This document shows positions 1 through 10,464 of a stretch of 64,000 nt of DNA, one piece after another (position 1 is the first letter of the stretch; the number at the start of each line of letters is the position of its first letter). The stretch lies in contig JAIXMO010000045.1 of the NCBI GenBank assembly GCA_025677825.1, forward strand, positions 1 through 64,000, given 5' to 3'. This stretch comes from Helicostylum pulchrum. Lineage: Eukaryota; Mucoromycota; Mucoromycetes; Mucorales; Mucoraceae. The position numbers and the translations under genes were made by a program. The notes beneath the pieces were generated by a model that did not search any database, had not been told where the DNA came from, and saw only the letters and a program-made list of their open reading frames with translations.

Positions 1-558
1 ATTTGGAAAGCTGTATAGAGTGGTCGAAGTTTGAACCAAATCGAATTTTATGTCGACTTTTCCCTCGTCAGGGGTAATTCTGCACAAGATCGTATTTTCT
101 CCTCTCTCGAACAATAAATTGTAAAATATGGATTCAATATCCGAGAAAAATAAAAGTCTGTCTTGGTGATCTTCATTTGATATCAAACCTGATCGAACAA
201 AAATTGGTCGAATAATATCATCTCGAATTTTCTCTTCCCATTCAGAAGGAACAATAAACACGTAGTGAAATAAATCAAGGTTTCCTTTTGCTAAAACTTT
301 CTCTTCTGTGGTATATTTTATTGCAAGTGGTAAATAATCAGAAACTGCCTTCATCAAAAATGTATCACCTTCGTCCCTCGGTTCATTGTCCTTTTTAAAC
401 AAGGCGTACAACTTATCGCGAAAATTCGTAATCATTATGATATCTTTGTCTTCTTCATCACGGTTGCAATTAATATCCCTAACTTTTCCTGTTTGCTTAT
501 CATAGGAGATAGAAGAACCGAGTCTATAGATCGATGAATATGTATATGTTACGTCCAG
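1..558 (-). CDS. Hsp70-like (HSPA12-type) ATPase, partial, running off the left edge
   Basis: An uninterrupted reading frame of 186 codons runs on the minus strand from an apparent acceptor (ending in TAG at 561-559) to position 1. It includes the segments IIRPIFVRSGLIS and DRLLFFSDIESIF, and a 5' part reading YSSIYRLGSSISYD. These match, from memory of the family, the large group of divergent actin-like/Hsp70-like ATPases expanded in Mucorales. The canonical nucleotide-binding start (DxGTTxS) is not found upstream. A short open stretch reading FDYPYADEI near 600-640 looks like a preceding exon, but I could not join it in frame with a GT donor. The gene is therefore either 5'-degenerate or has an exon structure I could not resolve. 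The C-terminal half lies outside the window. Family assignment is moderate; functionality is doubtful. Confidence 0.55.
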   Translation of the reverse strand, partial: MDVTYTYSSIYRLGSSISYDKQTGKVRDINCNRDEEDKDIIMITNFRDKLYALFKKDNEPRDEGDTFLMKAVSDYLPLAIKYTTEEKVLAKGNLDLFHYVFIVPSEWEEKIRDDIIRPIFVRSGLISNEDHQDRLLFFSDIESIFYNLLFERGENTILCRITPDEGKVDIKFDLVQTSTTLYSFPN

Positions 559-1188
559 CTATGTAGTTTTTAACTTGCTATATTCTTACTCTATTTCATC
601 AGCGTAAGGATAATCAAAACGTCTGCTGGAAGTAGAAAAAAAATTCGTTGTGACATGGTTTTTTCCCATGTCTAAGCAAAAATAAATAAAATAAATCTTA
701 ATAAACATAAGGTTATTTATCGTACAGATATTTACACATAGCTACGCAATGGGTGTATTGATGAAGGTCATGTACCTCTTCCATATTTATATGCGTTTTT
801 CTTAACGTTTATTTAAACTGAAAAAGAAAAAGGGAAAAGCTAAGAAAATAAACTTTTTTTCCTCATAAATAGTAGAAACAAACCAGTGCCACTTGTGTTA
901 CGAACCGTCGAAAGTCGGGAATCGTCCGAAGTACAAACAAACAAGAGTTGCGTTTGAGTCCTCGTTTACATGTGTATGGAAGACTCTGCTAATAAACAAA
1001 ACACCTTCCTTTTTTTTTTGTGGCGATAATATTAAATATAAATATGTATATGATATAAATTTAAGTAGGCAGAGAGAACCTCACACTCCATAGGAGTAAG
1101 CACTACTGTTCAAGTAGGCAGTCTTGTCGTACACTCTTTCCAGAATAAGATTATACACTCACTCGAAAGGGAAGAATGATAGAATACA
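559..1188. other. intergenic, AT-rich; no supported gene
   Basis: Apart from the possible short upstream exon of the Hsp70-like gene at about 600-656, I see only AT-rich sequence and short unsupported reading frames. Confidence 0.5.
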
Positions 1189-1536
1189 GTGCATCCACTC
1201 TCAAATCGAACATTTTTTGAACTTACAGATACATTTTTTGATACAAGGCTGGAATGGATGAAATACATTTGTCCGTTTATGATACTAGATAGTTCCCACG
1301 GTGCTGTATCAATGATTTGGTGGAAAGCTTTATCTTTGTTGCAGGTAACAATTCGGGATTTACTGCTACTCTTAACTTATTAACGAAATCTTGTTCGATT
1401 TTAGCACTTGTTGGAAAACCTGCAAGGGCTTATTGAAGAAGGCATGTACAATCATAAAGGCTGTTCTCAAGCAAAAAAAAAATACACCCCCTTCAATAAG
1501 GCAATTATATTCCTAATTAGGAGTACTCTATGACAT
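1189..1536 (+). pseudogene. unrecognised two-exon coding remnant, possibly part of the adjacent transposon relic
   Basis: An open stretch at 1189-1344 ends in CAG followed by GTAACA. A plausible acceptor (TTTTAG) at 1398-1403 restores the frame into HLLENLQGLIEEGMYNHKG and onward to a stop near 1530. No family is recognised. It lies just upstream of, and on the same strand as, the transposase-like exon that begins at 1653, so it may belong to the same decayed element. The exact start is not decidable: the first codon of the open frame is not necessarily the start of translation. Low confidence. Confidence 0.25.
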
Positions 1537-1652
1537 CAGGATTTAATTTTTGTTTGATTAAATGCATATTTTTTTCTTTATTTTTCTTCTCTTTTACTTT
1601 ATTTTTATTTTTATTTGAAATGTACACATACGCATAATTATTCTTGCAACAG

Positions 1653-2218
1653 CTTGCTATCACTTACGAAGATTCAATGCTTTAACGAACACATGTTCCG
1701 CAGCCGTTTATTCTTACTTCACTGAAAATGAACTCGAAAGTAACTTGAACCGAGAAGCGTTCCTTTATTACTGTTCTGGTATTTTTGACGCGCCTTCTTT
1801 CTTTGACGCATTGCCTTTCATGATAGTTGGCACACGATCAGCTCGTGTTATCCCATCAACAGGAAATGTATCATTCAGCAAGCTTCAATACTGGACGATT
1901 ACTCACCCATTTCTTGCAGACGATGACAATCCGCGTACGAGTTTTCGTGCGCTGTGCCGAATGAATCTTGCCAGTTTTGAAAGTCTGGTTAATGACCTCA
2001 GCCAGCATCCAGCTTTTGATTTGAGAGCGCACAATAGCATACCAGCGTATATACAAATCTCTTGTGCTATCTGGCGGTTAGCTAACTGTCATCTCGGATA
2101 CAGAATGTGTAACGCTGGTCTGGGAGTATCCCACGGAAGTTACATCAACTTTTTCCGTAGAACCCTAATTGCAATCGAAGGATTCTATGGAAGAATTTCA
2201 AAAAGAAATCACCAATAA
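1653..2218 (+). mobile_element. PIF/Harbinger-type (DDE_Tnp_4-like) transposase remnant, N-terminal part only
   Basis: The frame is open from an acceptor-like CAACAG (ending at 1652) to the stop at 2216-2218. The central part has the layout typical of the region before the DDE domain in Harbinger-like transposases: FRALCRMNLASFESLV, then a helical segment with IPAYIQISCAIWRLANC, then a helix-turn-helix-like stretch (GLGVSHGSYINFFRRTLIAIE). The sequence stops right after this region. No downstream DDE catalytic segment was found in the following AT-rich DNA and no terminal inverted repeats were identified. I read it as a truncated, immobile relic. It could alternatively be a domesticated HTH protein, but nothing in the sequence argues for that. 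Confidence 0.5.
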
Positions 2219-2920
2219 AGAATTAATTGCACAACATTTTTCAAGCGAAAAATGAGAAAGACTTAAAAAGGTAAGAAAAAAAAAAGAAGCTCAAAAATAA
2301 AAATAAAGCTTGTTTAATATTTATATTGAAAAACAAATACGTAGACTTTATTACCAGAGGTAAACTATTATATAAAATAGTGAAAGCTTACAATAGCATA
2401 ATAATTACGTTTCTGTAGGGCAAAAAAAGAAAGGCATCTGTACGAATCACACCCCGAAAAAAGCCAAGAGGAATAATCGGAGTAAATACATCATTGTTTT
2501 AGTTTTTACATAACATTAACAGCTTTCATTAGTTAAAAGACTCGATTACAATTGCCGGTTTACGTAATACTCTAGGAAATAACATAATCAATCTAGAATT
2601 TACAATGAAAATATGTATTTATCGAGGTAAGTTTATATAATATTACTATATATGATCCAAATCTAACTGCAATTTTTTTCTCTCCGATTCATAGCATTAG
2701 TAAAAACGGCATATATCGGTATGACTGCAGAACCTAGTAGCTTACAGTTGTCTTCTCTTGGCACACGTGTGCCTACATTTATTAAAAAATAAATACAATA
2801 ACGATATTTCTTACATTAATTATAATATCAGTTCCTGCGCAAAAGAATTAAAGAAGGTACTGTTATGAGCTTTATATACTTAGTATCCATATCTAACAAC
2901 AATTTTTTTCAATTACCTAG
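2219..2920. other. AT-rich region with possible small 5' exons of the following gene
   Basis: An ATG at about 2604 opens a seven-codon exon followed by GTAAGT. An acceptor near 2694 leads into about 30 open codons ending at 2793. I could not connect these in frame with the exons that begin at 2921, so they are reported only as candidates. The rest is AT-rich and without recognisable content. Confidence 0.3.
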
Positions 2921-3716
2921 GTAAAAAACACTCAGACTGCTAAAGTAGCGTATGATTATGTGGAAAATTTTAAGCAAACCAATAGCAGGGAAAGATGCGT
3001 AAAAAAAATTTATCTACAAATGTAAGTCTATGTACAATAAATATTAAATGGTGTATATTTATTAACATGTTTTATTATGATATCAGCTTGGAACAGCACG
3101 CGTATAACACTTGCTCTGAGAATTCTTTAATTGACGATGTTTTCATCCAATGGTAAAGTTTTTTTTTTAAACACCTGAGAGATAAATGATAATTCTAAAC
3201 TGTTATTTGACAGGGGCGATACAATTCCTCCTTCCTGTAAATCAAAATTATTAAATTTTAGGCTTGACCTTCGAATAATTGTTGATTCTGGGAGCGAAAA
3301 ATTGGATTTATGTGTTGTCACGTCTATACTTTATATATAATACATAAAGGTGTATATCTATTACGAAATTTGACGACTTTTTCGTACCCTAGAACTCATA
3401 TAGAAGTAGGAACCGGTGCTATTACAAAAATAATCGATTCCTTAAGTATGATTGAAGTAAGTATATAAATTACTATGTCGTTTATTATTCGTTACTTATT
3501 TTTATTTTTGAGTAGAGTGTGATTGAAAATTCAATTGATACCAGAGACAACTATTCCAGACCTACTAACGGCTCTATCGTAAAAACCCTTAAACAAACCG
3601 TTAAAAAAAGTCGTAATAATATGATGATGACTGTGAAGCAGAAGCGAATATTTCTAGTTTTATTTTTTTATTTTTACAAGTACAAAATAAAGTTACACGC
3701 GTATATATGCATATAA
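2921..3716 (+). CDS. multi-exon gene of unknown function, resembling a Mucorales-expanded uncharacterised family; possibly decayed
   Basis: Five open pieces join in frame through GT...AG introns: 2921-3021, 3087-3152, 3214-3311, 3350-3456 and 3516-3716 (stop 3714-3716). The intron between pieces three and four would be only 38 bp, shorter than others in this window, so that join is the weakest. Segments such as ENSLIDDVFIQW, KLLNFRLDLRIIVDSGSEK and VGTGAITKIIDSLSMIE recall, from memory, an abundant uncharacterised protein family of Mucorales that is often seen near transposons. The start of the protein is not resolved. The tail after residue SRNNMMM is low-complexity and hydrophobic, suggesting decay or a missed terminal intron. 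No function is assigned. Confidence 0.4.
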
Positions 3717-4196
3717 ACCTCATTCAATAAAGAAGCAACTTTTTTTTTTGAACCCAGAGACAAAGCTCCTGATAAAAAAAGTCGTGGTCCCCGCGAAAAA
3801 AAAAGGGAGTGTAATCAAGATTCTGTAGATCACATGTAGTGTCATATCGATCTTTTTATGCGGTTTTCGGCGGGTTTCAAAATTGGAAAAAAAGAGGTGG
3901 GGAAATCCAGAATCATGTGGGAATGTGTTACTTTAATGACGACTGTACAAAATAAAAACTCCCTTGGCACCAAAATGTCAGAGAAGTGAGAGAGAAAAAA
4001 GGAGCACCCACATGACTCAAAAAAAAAAAGTTCCCTCATTTTATCATGTCACGTTCCCTTACCAAAGGTCCTTTTTTTCTCCCTTTTTTTTTGCTTCTCT
4101 TTTTTTTGCTTTTCTTTTTTTTATATATTTCTTTTATAGTGATGATTACTTTAAAGACATTTGGTAAGTGACTTTTTTTTTTTTTTTTTTGCTGTA
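3717..4196. promoter_or_regulatory. upstream region of the GSK-3 gene
   Basis: About 480 bp without a supported gene. It ends in long pyrimidine (T/C) runs between about 4072 and 4190, directly upstream of the start codon, a common feature of fungal promoters. There is no clear TATA box. Short open frames on both strands here are low-complexity Phe/Lys translations of the homopolymer runs. Confidence 0.4.
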
Positions 4197-5454
4197 ATGG
4201 TAGAGAGAGGGGAAGAGAAGATATTGATGTTAAAATCAATAGATTTGGAAAAAGTGACCAAAGTATCAGCAAAAGATGGAAGGACGGGACAAGAAATTCA
4301 GCTTCATTATACAAAATACAAAATTGCAGGAACTGGATCATTTGGGGTAGTTTATCAAGCAAAGTTGTTACAAACAGGTGAAGACGTTGCTATTAAAAAA
4401 GTATTACAAGATAAACGGTTCAAGGTGAGTTATATATCTTTTTTTCCTCGTACGATTATTATTTTATTAAAGCAAAAGTTTAAGAACCGTGAATTACAAA
4501 TGATGAAGAGTATTTCTCATCAGAATGTAGTTGCTTTAAAAGCATTTTTTTATTCTCAGGGTGATTCCAAGGTAGAATATATCTATAACCAAAAAGTCAC
4601 TCGTTTAACGTGTAACTAATATAATACATATAATAGAAGGATGATGTTTATCTAAACCTAGTATTAGAGTATATACCTGAAACATTATACCGTGCGACAA
4701 GACATTATGCCAAATCAAAACAATCTGTACCTTCTTTGTATGTTAAATTGTACACGTATCAAATACTTCGTTCATTATCATATATTCATTCAATTGGGAT
4801 ATGTCACCGTGATATTAAACCACAGAATTTACTTTTGGATCCAGTTAGTGGTGTTGTAAAGTTATGCGATTTTGGAAGTGCAAAGATACTTTTACCTGAT
4901 GAACCGAACGTCTCGTATATTTGCTCTCGCTATTATCGTGCCCCGGAATTAATTTTTGGTGCGACAAATTATACTGTAACAATCGATATTTGGTCAACTG
5001 GTTGTGTTATGGCTGAATTAATGTTGTGTCAACCTTTGTTTCCGGGAGAAAGTGGTATTGATCAATTAGTGGAGATCATTAAAGTTTTGGGCACACCAAC
5101 AAAGGATCAATTATTATCCATGAATCCTAATTATACAGAGCATCGTTTTCCTCAAATTAAACCACATCCCTTTTCCAAGGTAAACTCTCTTTTTTTTTTC
5201 TTTTTTTTTTGTTATTGGGTACAGCATACTAAAATAAGTACTTTTTTTTTATATATATGTAGGTGTTTAAATCAAAGACTCCACAAGAATCAATCGATTT
5301 CCTATCCTTACTATTACAATATTCACCAGATAAAAGATTATCTGCGATTGAAGCTTTAGCTCATCCTTACTTTGATGAATTACGTGACCCTAATACCAAA
5401 ATGATGAATGGTAAAGACTTGCCAAAATTATTCAACTTTTCAAAAACAAGGTAA
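4197..5454 (+). CDS. glycogen synthase kinase 3 (GSK-3/Shaggy) serine/threonine kinase
   Basis: Exons 4197-4424, 4485-4571, 4640-5179 and 5263-5454 give 348 residues. The glycine loop GTGSFG is at about 45-50, the ATP lysine in VAIKK at 67, HRD at 161-163 and DFG at 182-184. The activation-loop tyrosine is in [13 protein letters not shown] at 198, equivalent to Tyr216 of human GSK-3beta. The arginine and lysine residues that form the primed-phosphate pocket are in the conserved context. GSK-3 phosphorylates pre-primed substrates in cell-cycle, stress and glycogen control. The ATG at 4197 was chosen over an in-frame upstream codon because what lies before it is a poly-T run. The C-terminus stops soon after [11 protein letters not shown] and is shorter than in animal GSK-3. 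The gene converges with RBM25. Confidence 0.93.
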
Positions 5455-5891
5455 TTATTTTTGTTACAGTGCGGCTGGTAATGTCCGTTTCCCCTCCTCA
5501 AAAAATAAATGGCCCTAAAAAAATGATTGGCTGTTTGTTATGATTGTCATTTTCGAGAGAAAAAATAATATTTTTATCCTTTTACTAAGAGAATTCAATT
5601 TTTTGTCGGTTCTTTATCAGATCGTCGCTTGGGTAAAAAAAAAAATGAATGTTTATTAAAATAAACAGTTTTCCAGTTATAGAGTTCCGTTTTATCATCA
5701 TATTATCTAATTAACTATAAGAGTGAAACCCTCTCCAAGCTTACGGTTGGAAAAAAAAAGGTAATTTAGCCAATAAACAACAGGCAATCTAAGAACCGAG
5801 AGTTATTTTACACATTACATGTTACACACTTTACAAAAAAAAAAAAAGATTAAATAGATCCATTTTTATACTCTTTTTTTTTTTTATTTTT
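5455..5891. other. intergenic between convergent GSK-3 and RBM25 genes
   Basis: AT-rich shared 3' region with several poly-A/poly-T runs (for example about 5837-5848 and 5875-5886). Nothing else is seen. Confidence 0.5.
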
Positions 5892-7864
5892 TTACAATTT
5901 TTTTGCTTTCCTTTCAGTTTCAAAGATAAGAGCTCTCCATAACTTCATAACAAATACCAGAGCATCTTCATCCAAGGCCTACATATATAATAATTAATAA
6001 GTTTGAACATAAAAAAAAGAAAAAAAAACTAACTAACCCCTTCTAATTCAGTAACCAATTCATCGGGACCCTTTCTCTTTCTAATAAAGTCTAATACAAA
6101 AGTAACTAAATCTTCTTCTTCCATACCTAATAAATCGACAATCTTTTTGGATACAAAAGGATGTAATTTGGACTCGATTAAATCCTGATCCAGTTCATCC
6201 CACTTTATTGTATAGGCCCATAAATCGGCTTGAGAGCTGGGTATGGAACTAATCAAGTCCTTTACTTTTTTGGCTCGTTCTTCTGTAGATAAATGCTGTT
6301 GGTCTTCTTCGTCTTCTTCGTAATTTGTCTTTACGTTATCAATATCGCCGTAATCCAAAGGTACAAGAACACGACGCTTCTTTTTGGCCTCTTCTTCGTC
6401 GTCTTCGTCACCTCCACCCAAAGTGTTACGTTTGATGGGTAAATTAAAGTTTAACTTTCGTGGTTTCAACGCAATCTTTCCATCATCAGCTTCTCGGTTC
6501 AGGAATTTACTTTCCTTCTTTTGGCGTTCCTTTTCCTCGAATCGCACCTTTTCTTGTTCAATCTCTTGTAACTCTCTTCGTTTGTCTTCTTCGTCGCGTT
6601 CTGATTCGCGTCTACGTATACTTTCTCTCATCTTTCTCCATCGCGACCTAAATTTCGATTTTACGGTTTAAATAATTGGTAAAAAAAATAATGTATGTAT
6701 AAATCTTTTTTTTTACCTGTCTGTATAGTATATTTCTTCACCCTTTTCCATTTCAACCACATCATCCCATTTATCAAGTCGGTCTAACCAATACTCTCTA
6801 TCTTTTAACTCTCTTTCAACTTCATCTCTTTCTCTTTTTAAATCTCTTTCGTAATCGCGTAACTTATTTGCCTCTCTGTTCTCGAACCTCTTTTCTCTTT
6901 GACGATAGGCATTTTCAACATCACGTTCGTGTTTTTCTTTTCTTCTTCTTTCCAGTTCTTCATCGGATACCAAATCATGTTGCTGCTGCTGATGTTCTGT
7001 AGGTCCTTTATGAAAGTCTCTTCGACGGTATTCAGTGGCTGCAGCGGGTGGTGGTCTGGATCGATCTTTTTGTACAGCGCGTTCTTTAAAGAAGGCTAAT
7101 TCTTTTTTGATGGCATCGGCATCGTTTGGTTCCTGACCTGTAGCGATAGCATGAACGTACTTTTGAACAGTGGCGTATTTCTCACTGTCTTCGTTGACGG
7201 TGGTGGCGACTTGTTGCTTGGAGTTGGTATAGGATTCTAAATAGTTACGGACAGTGTCGTCGGCTTTGACAATAAGTTTCTTTTCAATACCACTGCCGTC
7301 CATGGCTTTGAGTGTGACTCCATCGGTCTTTTCGCCTCCTAAAACACGTAACGCACACAATACACTGTCGGGATCGCCGTAGGTTGCAAAACCGAAGCCT
7401 TTAGGGTTACCGGAGGGGTCCTTTGTACGTTTCCAATGGTTTAATTTACCACAAGTCTTAAGTTATTTTTTTTTATAGAGTGAGTTTTTTTTTTTTTAAA
7501 AAAAATAAAATAAAATAAAAAAGGGTTACCTCTAATAGCTTTACAATCCAGTCATCACTAATTCCTGGTGCAATAGCACCAATAAATAAAGTTGTTAACT
7601 TATCATTATTGACATCTGCGTTACTAGGACTGATGGGAGCAGAAGCGGCAGGTGGAGGAGGTCTAGATATCATGTTGTACTGTGGTTGGTTAAATGCTGG
7701 AGGAGGTCTCATGCCTTGTGGAGCAAAGCGTTGTTGGTCTGCCTGTGGTGGTTGTCCATACGCTTGTGGTGGTGGTATAAAACCTACAAAAGTTATTTTA
7801 GTTTTTTTTTATTTATTGTGCTATTTTCTTTATTACCGTATTGATTAGGTCTATAAGGGTCCAT
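5892..7864 (-). CDS. RNA-binding protein 25 homologue (RRM + PWI splicing factor)
   Basis: On the minus strand the exons are 7864-7837, 7783-7530, 7456-6717, 6647-6038 and 5978-5892. All junctions are in frame and give about 572 residues. The N-terminus is Pro/Gln rich. It is followed by an RRM (LFIGAIAPGISDDWIVKLL ... GFGFATYGD), a long charged Arg/Glu/Lys region rich in RE and ER pairs, and a C-terminal PWI domain (KLHPFVSKKIVDLLG ... ALVFVMKLWRALIF). This is the RBM25/Snu71-type order. These proteins associate with the U1 snRNP and influence 5' splice-site choice. The last 28 codons lie on a separate small exon (5978-5892) that completes the PWI helix. The gene starts 185 bp from the divergently transcribed F-box gene. 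Confidence 0.9.
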
Positions 7865-8048
7865 TTTTTTGTTTTGTTTTTAAAGAAAGAGAAAAGGGTT
7901 ACAATAACACACACGCACGCTTAATGGTTTCTACTCTAAGCCACTAGTAGGATATTTTTTTTTTAAAAAAAATAAAAAAAATATGCTCCCACACATAAAT
8001 TATTTTATCTTTTTTTCTTTTTAAGAAAACACAACTTTTTAAAAAAAA
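7865..8048. promoter_or_regulatory. divergent promoter between RBM25 and the F-box/EF-hand gene
   Basis: 184 bp separate the two start codons. It contains T/A homopolymer tracts around 7954-7980 and 8008-8048 and no other identifiable element. Confidence 0.5.
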
Positions 8049-9133
8049 ATGGTATTTCATATTGAAAAGTTTCCGGATGTTGTGTTGGAGGAGTTGGCTT
8101 ACATCTTGGAGCCTAGAGATTTACTTGAACTTTCCTTAACGTCCAAGTCGCTTTATCAAATATTTATGGATAACGGTCTTTGGAGAAGGTAAAAAAAAAG
8201 TCTACTGACAGGTCCCAGAGAAAATGTTTTCGGTTTATAATAAAAACTGACCGCAATTCTTTTATATAGTAAAACCATTCATGACTTTGGAGACCTGTTC
8301 CAAATCTATACCATCTTTTCAACAGCCACAGGGTTCTCATTAGACCCAGCGTTGACTATCAAGTTCACACACGAACCTCAAAACTGGCGTCAGTATTATA
8401 TTCAAAAGAACAAGTCGGTTTCAGAAAACGATACAGCATTAATGGATCAAGCGGATACAGAATACGCTAACGCTCAACATCATTTAGAAACTTTCCAACA
8501 AGAAGGGAATGTAGAGGTGTTGGTGCAAGTAGCTTCGAAAATGATGTGGATTTTAGACGTGTTCCCTACGCATGCTGGATGTTATTATATTTTGGCATTT
8601 ATTTTGTTTGTGTTGAATAAGCTTGAAGAAGCAGCTATTCTTTTGCAGATGGGACGTGCAGCCGATCCTGGATTTGAGCCTATTGACGGTAAGAATTTAT
8701 ATAGAAAAGAACATAAAAGAAAAAAAAAAAAAAAACTAACGATTATTTTAAAGCTTTGGAGGAGGAAATTGAACGTATTGCAAGTGGATATAAGGGCGAA
8801 GAAGAACTTTTAACAGCAGATAATCAATTATCTGAAACGTTACATCAAGTGCTCGTCGAAGTATTTAATAAATTCGATCAAGATCAAGACGGAGCATTAA
8901 ATGCTAAAGAATTGGACAGTTTTATTTTTACAACGAATGGGGCACACCCACCTCCGGCGTTTTTACGTCAAATGGGGCAAAGATTTGGAGCTAATAAGCG
9001 AGGATGGTTATCACAAGAAGGATTTTTAGCTTTTTATTTAGAACAAACATTAGATGATCCATCAGAAACTAGAAACGATTTAGGTGTTCATGGTTATGAT
9101 CCTCAAACATTAAAACAAAAGATGGAAGAATAA
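8049..9133 (+). CDS. F-box protein with C-terminal EF-hand domain
   Basis: Exons 8049-8188, 8270-8688 and 8754-9133 give 312 residues. The N-terminus (FPDVVLEELAYILEPRDLLE ... LWRR) fits an F-box, which would bind Skp1 in an SCF ubiquitin ligase. The middle (about 70-200) is helical and contains a TPR-like stretch around YYILAFILFVLNKLEEAAILL. The C-terminal part has an EF-hand loop DQDQDGALNAKEL with Asp/Asn/Glu ligands at the expected positions, followed by a second, degenerate hand (FGANKRGWLSQEGFLAFY). Substrate and Ca2+ dependence are unknown. Its stop codon lies only 6 bp from that of the convergent kinase gene. Confidence 0.75.
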
Positions 9134-9139
9134 ATTTTT

Positions 9140-10256
9140 TTAGATAGTTTGTATCCATGGCATATTTAATAAATCTTGTATTGTTATTCTTTGTTGGCTG
9201 CTTGGGTTTAACATGGCATAAAGTAATAAGCGTGGCTCAAGCTCTAGTTTGTTAAAGGGCGCGTAACTTGTAAAGCCGCGTTTACGTAAATAGATGGGGT
9301 AGTTGATATCGTCTAGTTGCGCAGATCCAAAGGGCACACCGTCAAATCGCATGCAGAAAAATATTATACCGGCGGCCCACACATCGACGGGGGCTGCCCA
9401 GTACCCTTGGTCGTGGAAGATCTCGGGCGCCATGTACGGTGTGGTGCCGCAGAGACCGTCGGATAATCGACTGTGATCTTGCCAGGCAACGCGAAAGACA
9501 TCGGCGGACCCAAAATCAGCAATACGGAGTGTACTGTCTTTTCCAATAAGTAAATTCTCGGGTTTCAAGTCCCGGTGGGCCACACCAAGTGAGTGCAAGT
9601 AATCTAATCCAGTGAGTAATTGTTTAAAGTAAGAGTTTATCTCGTCTATTTGCATCGTTCCTTGTTTAATTAACGAGTACATATCACCTTCCGGGCACTA
9701 TATCATAATTTTTGTTTTTTTTAGTTTTTTTATTTACATTGTAAAGATGTGTTGTTGTATACGTTACATATTCCATAATGATACAGTATCTCGTATGATC
9801 TTCATCGGCTCGAACGAAATCCAAGGTCTCGATGATATTGGGATGCTTGAGCGCTGAGGAAATACAAAACTCGCTGGTGAGAGCCTTCATATAGATGGCT
9901 AAAGGCTCTCTTCGTTTCTTTTTTCGAAATATTTTGACGGCAAATGTTGTATCGTGATCTCGTTGAATTAATTGAACAGTGGCAGAGACACCTTCGCCGA
10001 TTCTTTTGTTGACCAAGACACCGTACATGCTCAAGTAGCGAGTGTCTTCTTCGTACGGCGGTGGTGTATCGTTGAATTGGAGTTTGGAAAATAGTGTACG
10101 GACAAAGGATTGCTTGGTTTCTTCGGAGTTGGCGTCTGAGGAGTTGTCGTCTTCGTCGAATTGGTCAAGGTAGATCTTCTTGTGTTCTTTGCAGTGGGTT
10201 GGTTCGAGAAAGCGTTTATGGATTTCTTGCGGTACAGATGAAAATGTGTCCTTCAT
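9140..10256 (-). CDS. fungal HAL4/HAL5 (NPR-family) serine/threonine kinase
   Basis: Minus-strand exons 10256-9768 and 9697-9140 give 348 residues. The glycine loop is GEGVSATV (about 87-94), the ATP lysine is K108 in FAVKIFRKK, and HRDLKPENLL, a DFG in RIADFGSADVF and MAPEI follow in order. The insert VFRVAWQDHSRLSDGLCGT before the APE motif and the DVWAAGIIFFCMRF segment are characteristic of the yeast HAL4/HAL5/NPR1 group, which regulates plasma-membrane potassium and nutrient transporters. The N-terminal region (about 80 residues) is short compared with yeast members, which carry long Ser-rich regulatory extensions. The start at 10256 is the first in-frame ATG. It is divergent from the dynactin p25 gene. 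Confidence 0.8.
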
Positions 10257-10464
10257 ATGTGCTGGGGGAAAGAAAGAAAAAGTAAAGAGAGAGAGAGAAA
10301 TGGGGATTTATTTTTTGTGTGTGTTCTGTGCATATTTGAAAAGGGGTGGATGAAGGGGGGAGTGCTTTTTGATTTATTTTACCGTCGGGGACAAATTACT
10401 TTTGTTTGTTTCCTTTCTCTTTTTACTCTAATAAACAAATTTTTTTTTTAAAAACGAACAAAAG
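10257..10464. promoter_or_regulatory. divergent promoter between the HAL5-like kinase and dynactin p25
   Basis: 208 bp between start codons, with a GA-rich stretch (10264-10300) and a T-rich tract (10415-10450). Confidence 0.45.

Noticed and set aside
4036..4362. Minus-strand 108-codon frame at the GSK-3 5' end
   Set aside because: Its sequence is mostly Lys runs from the poly-T tract, and it overlaps the conserved kinase N-terminus.
5444..5516. Extra C-terminal exon of GSK-3 after TTGTTACAG (5459-5467)
   Set aside because: The required intron would be only about 15-20 bases long; the in-frame stop at 5454 is accepted.
6384..6671. Plus-strand Ser-rich open frames over the RBM25 gene
   Set aside because: They are antisense shadows of the Glu/Arg-rich minus-strand coding sequence, which has conserved domains and matching splice sites.
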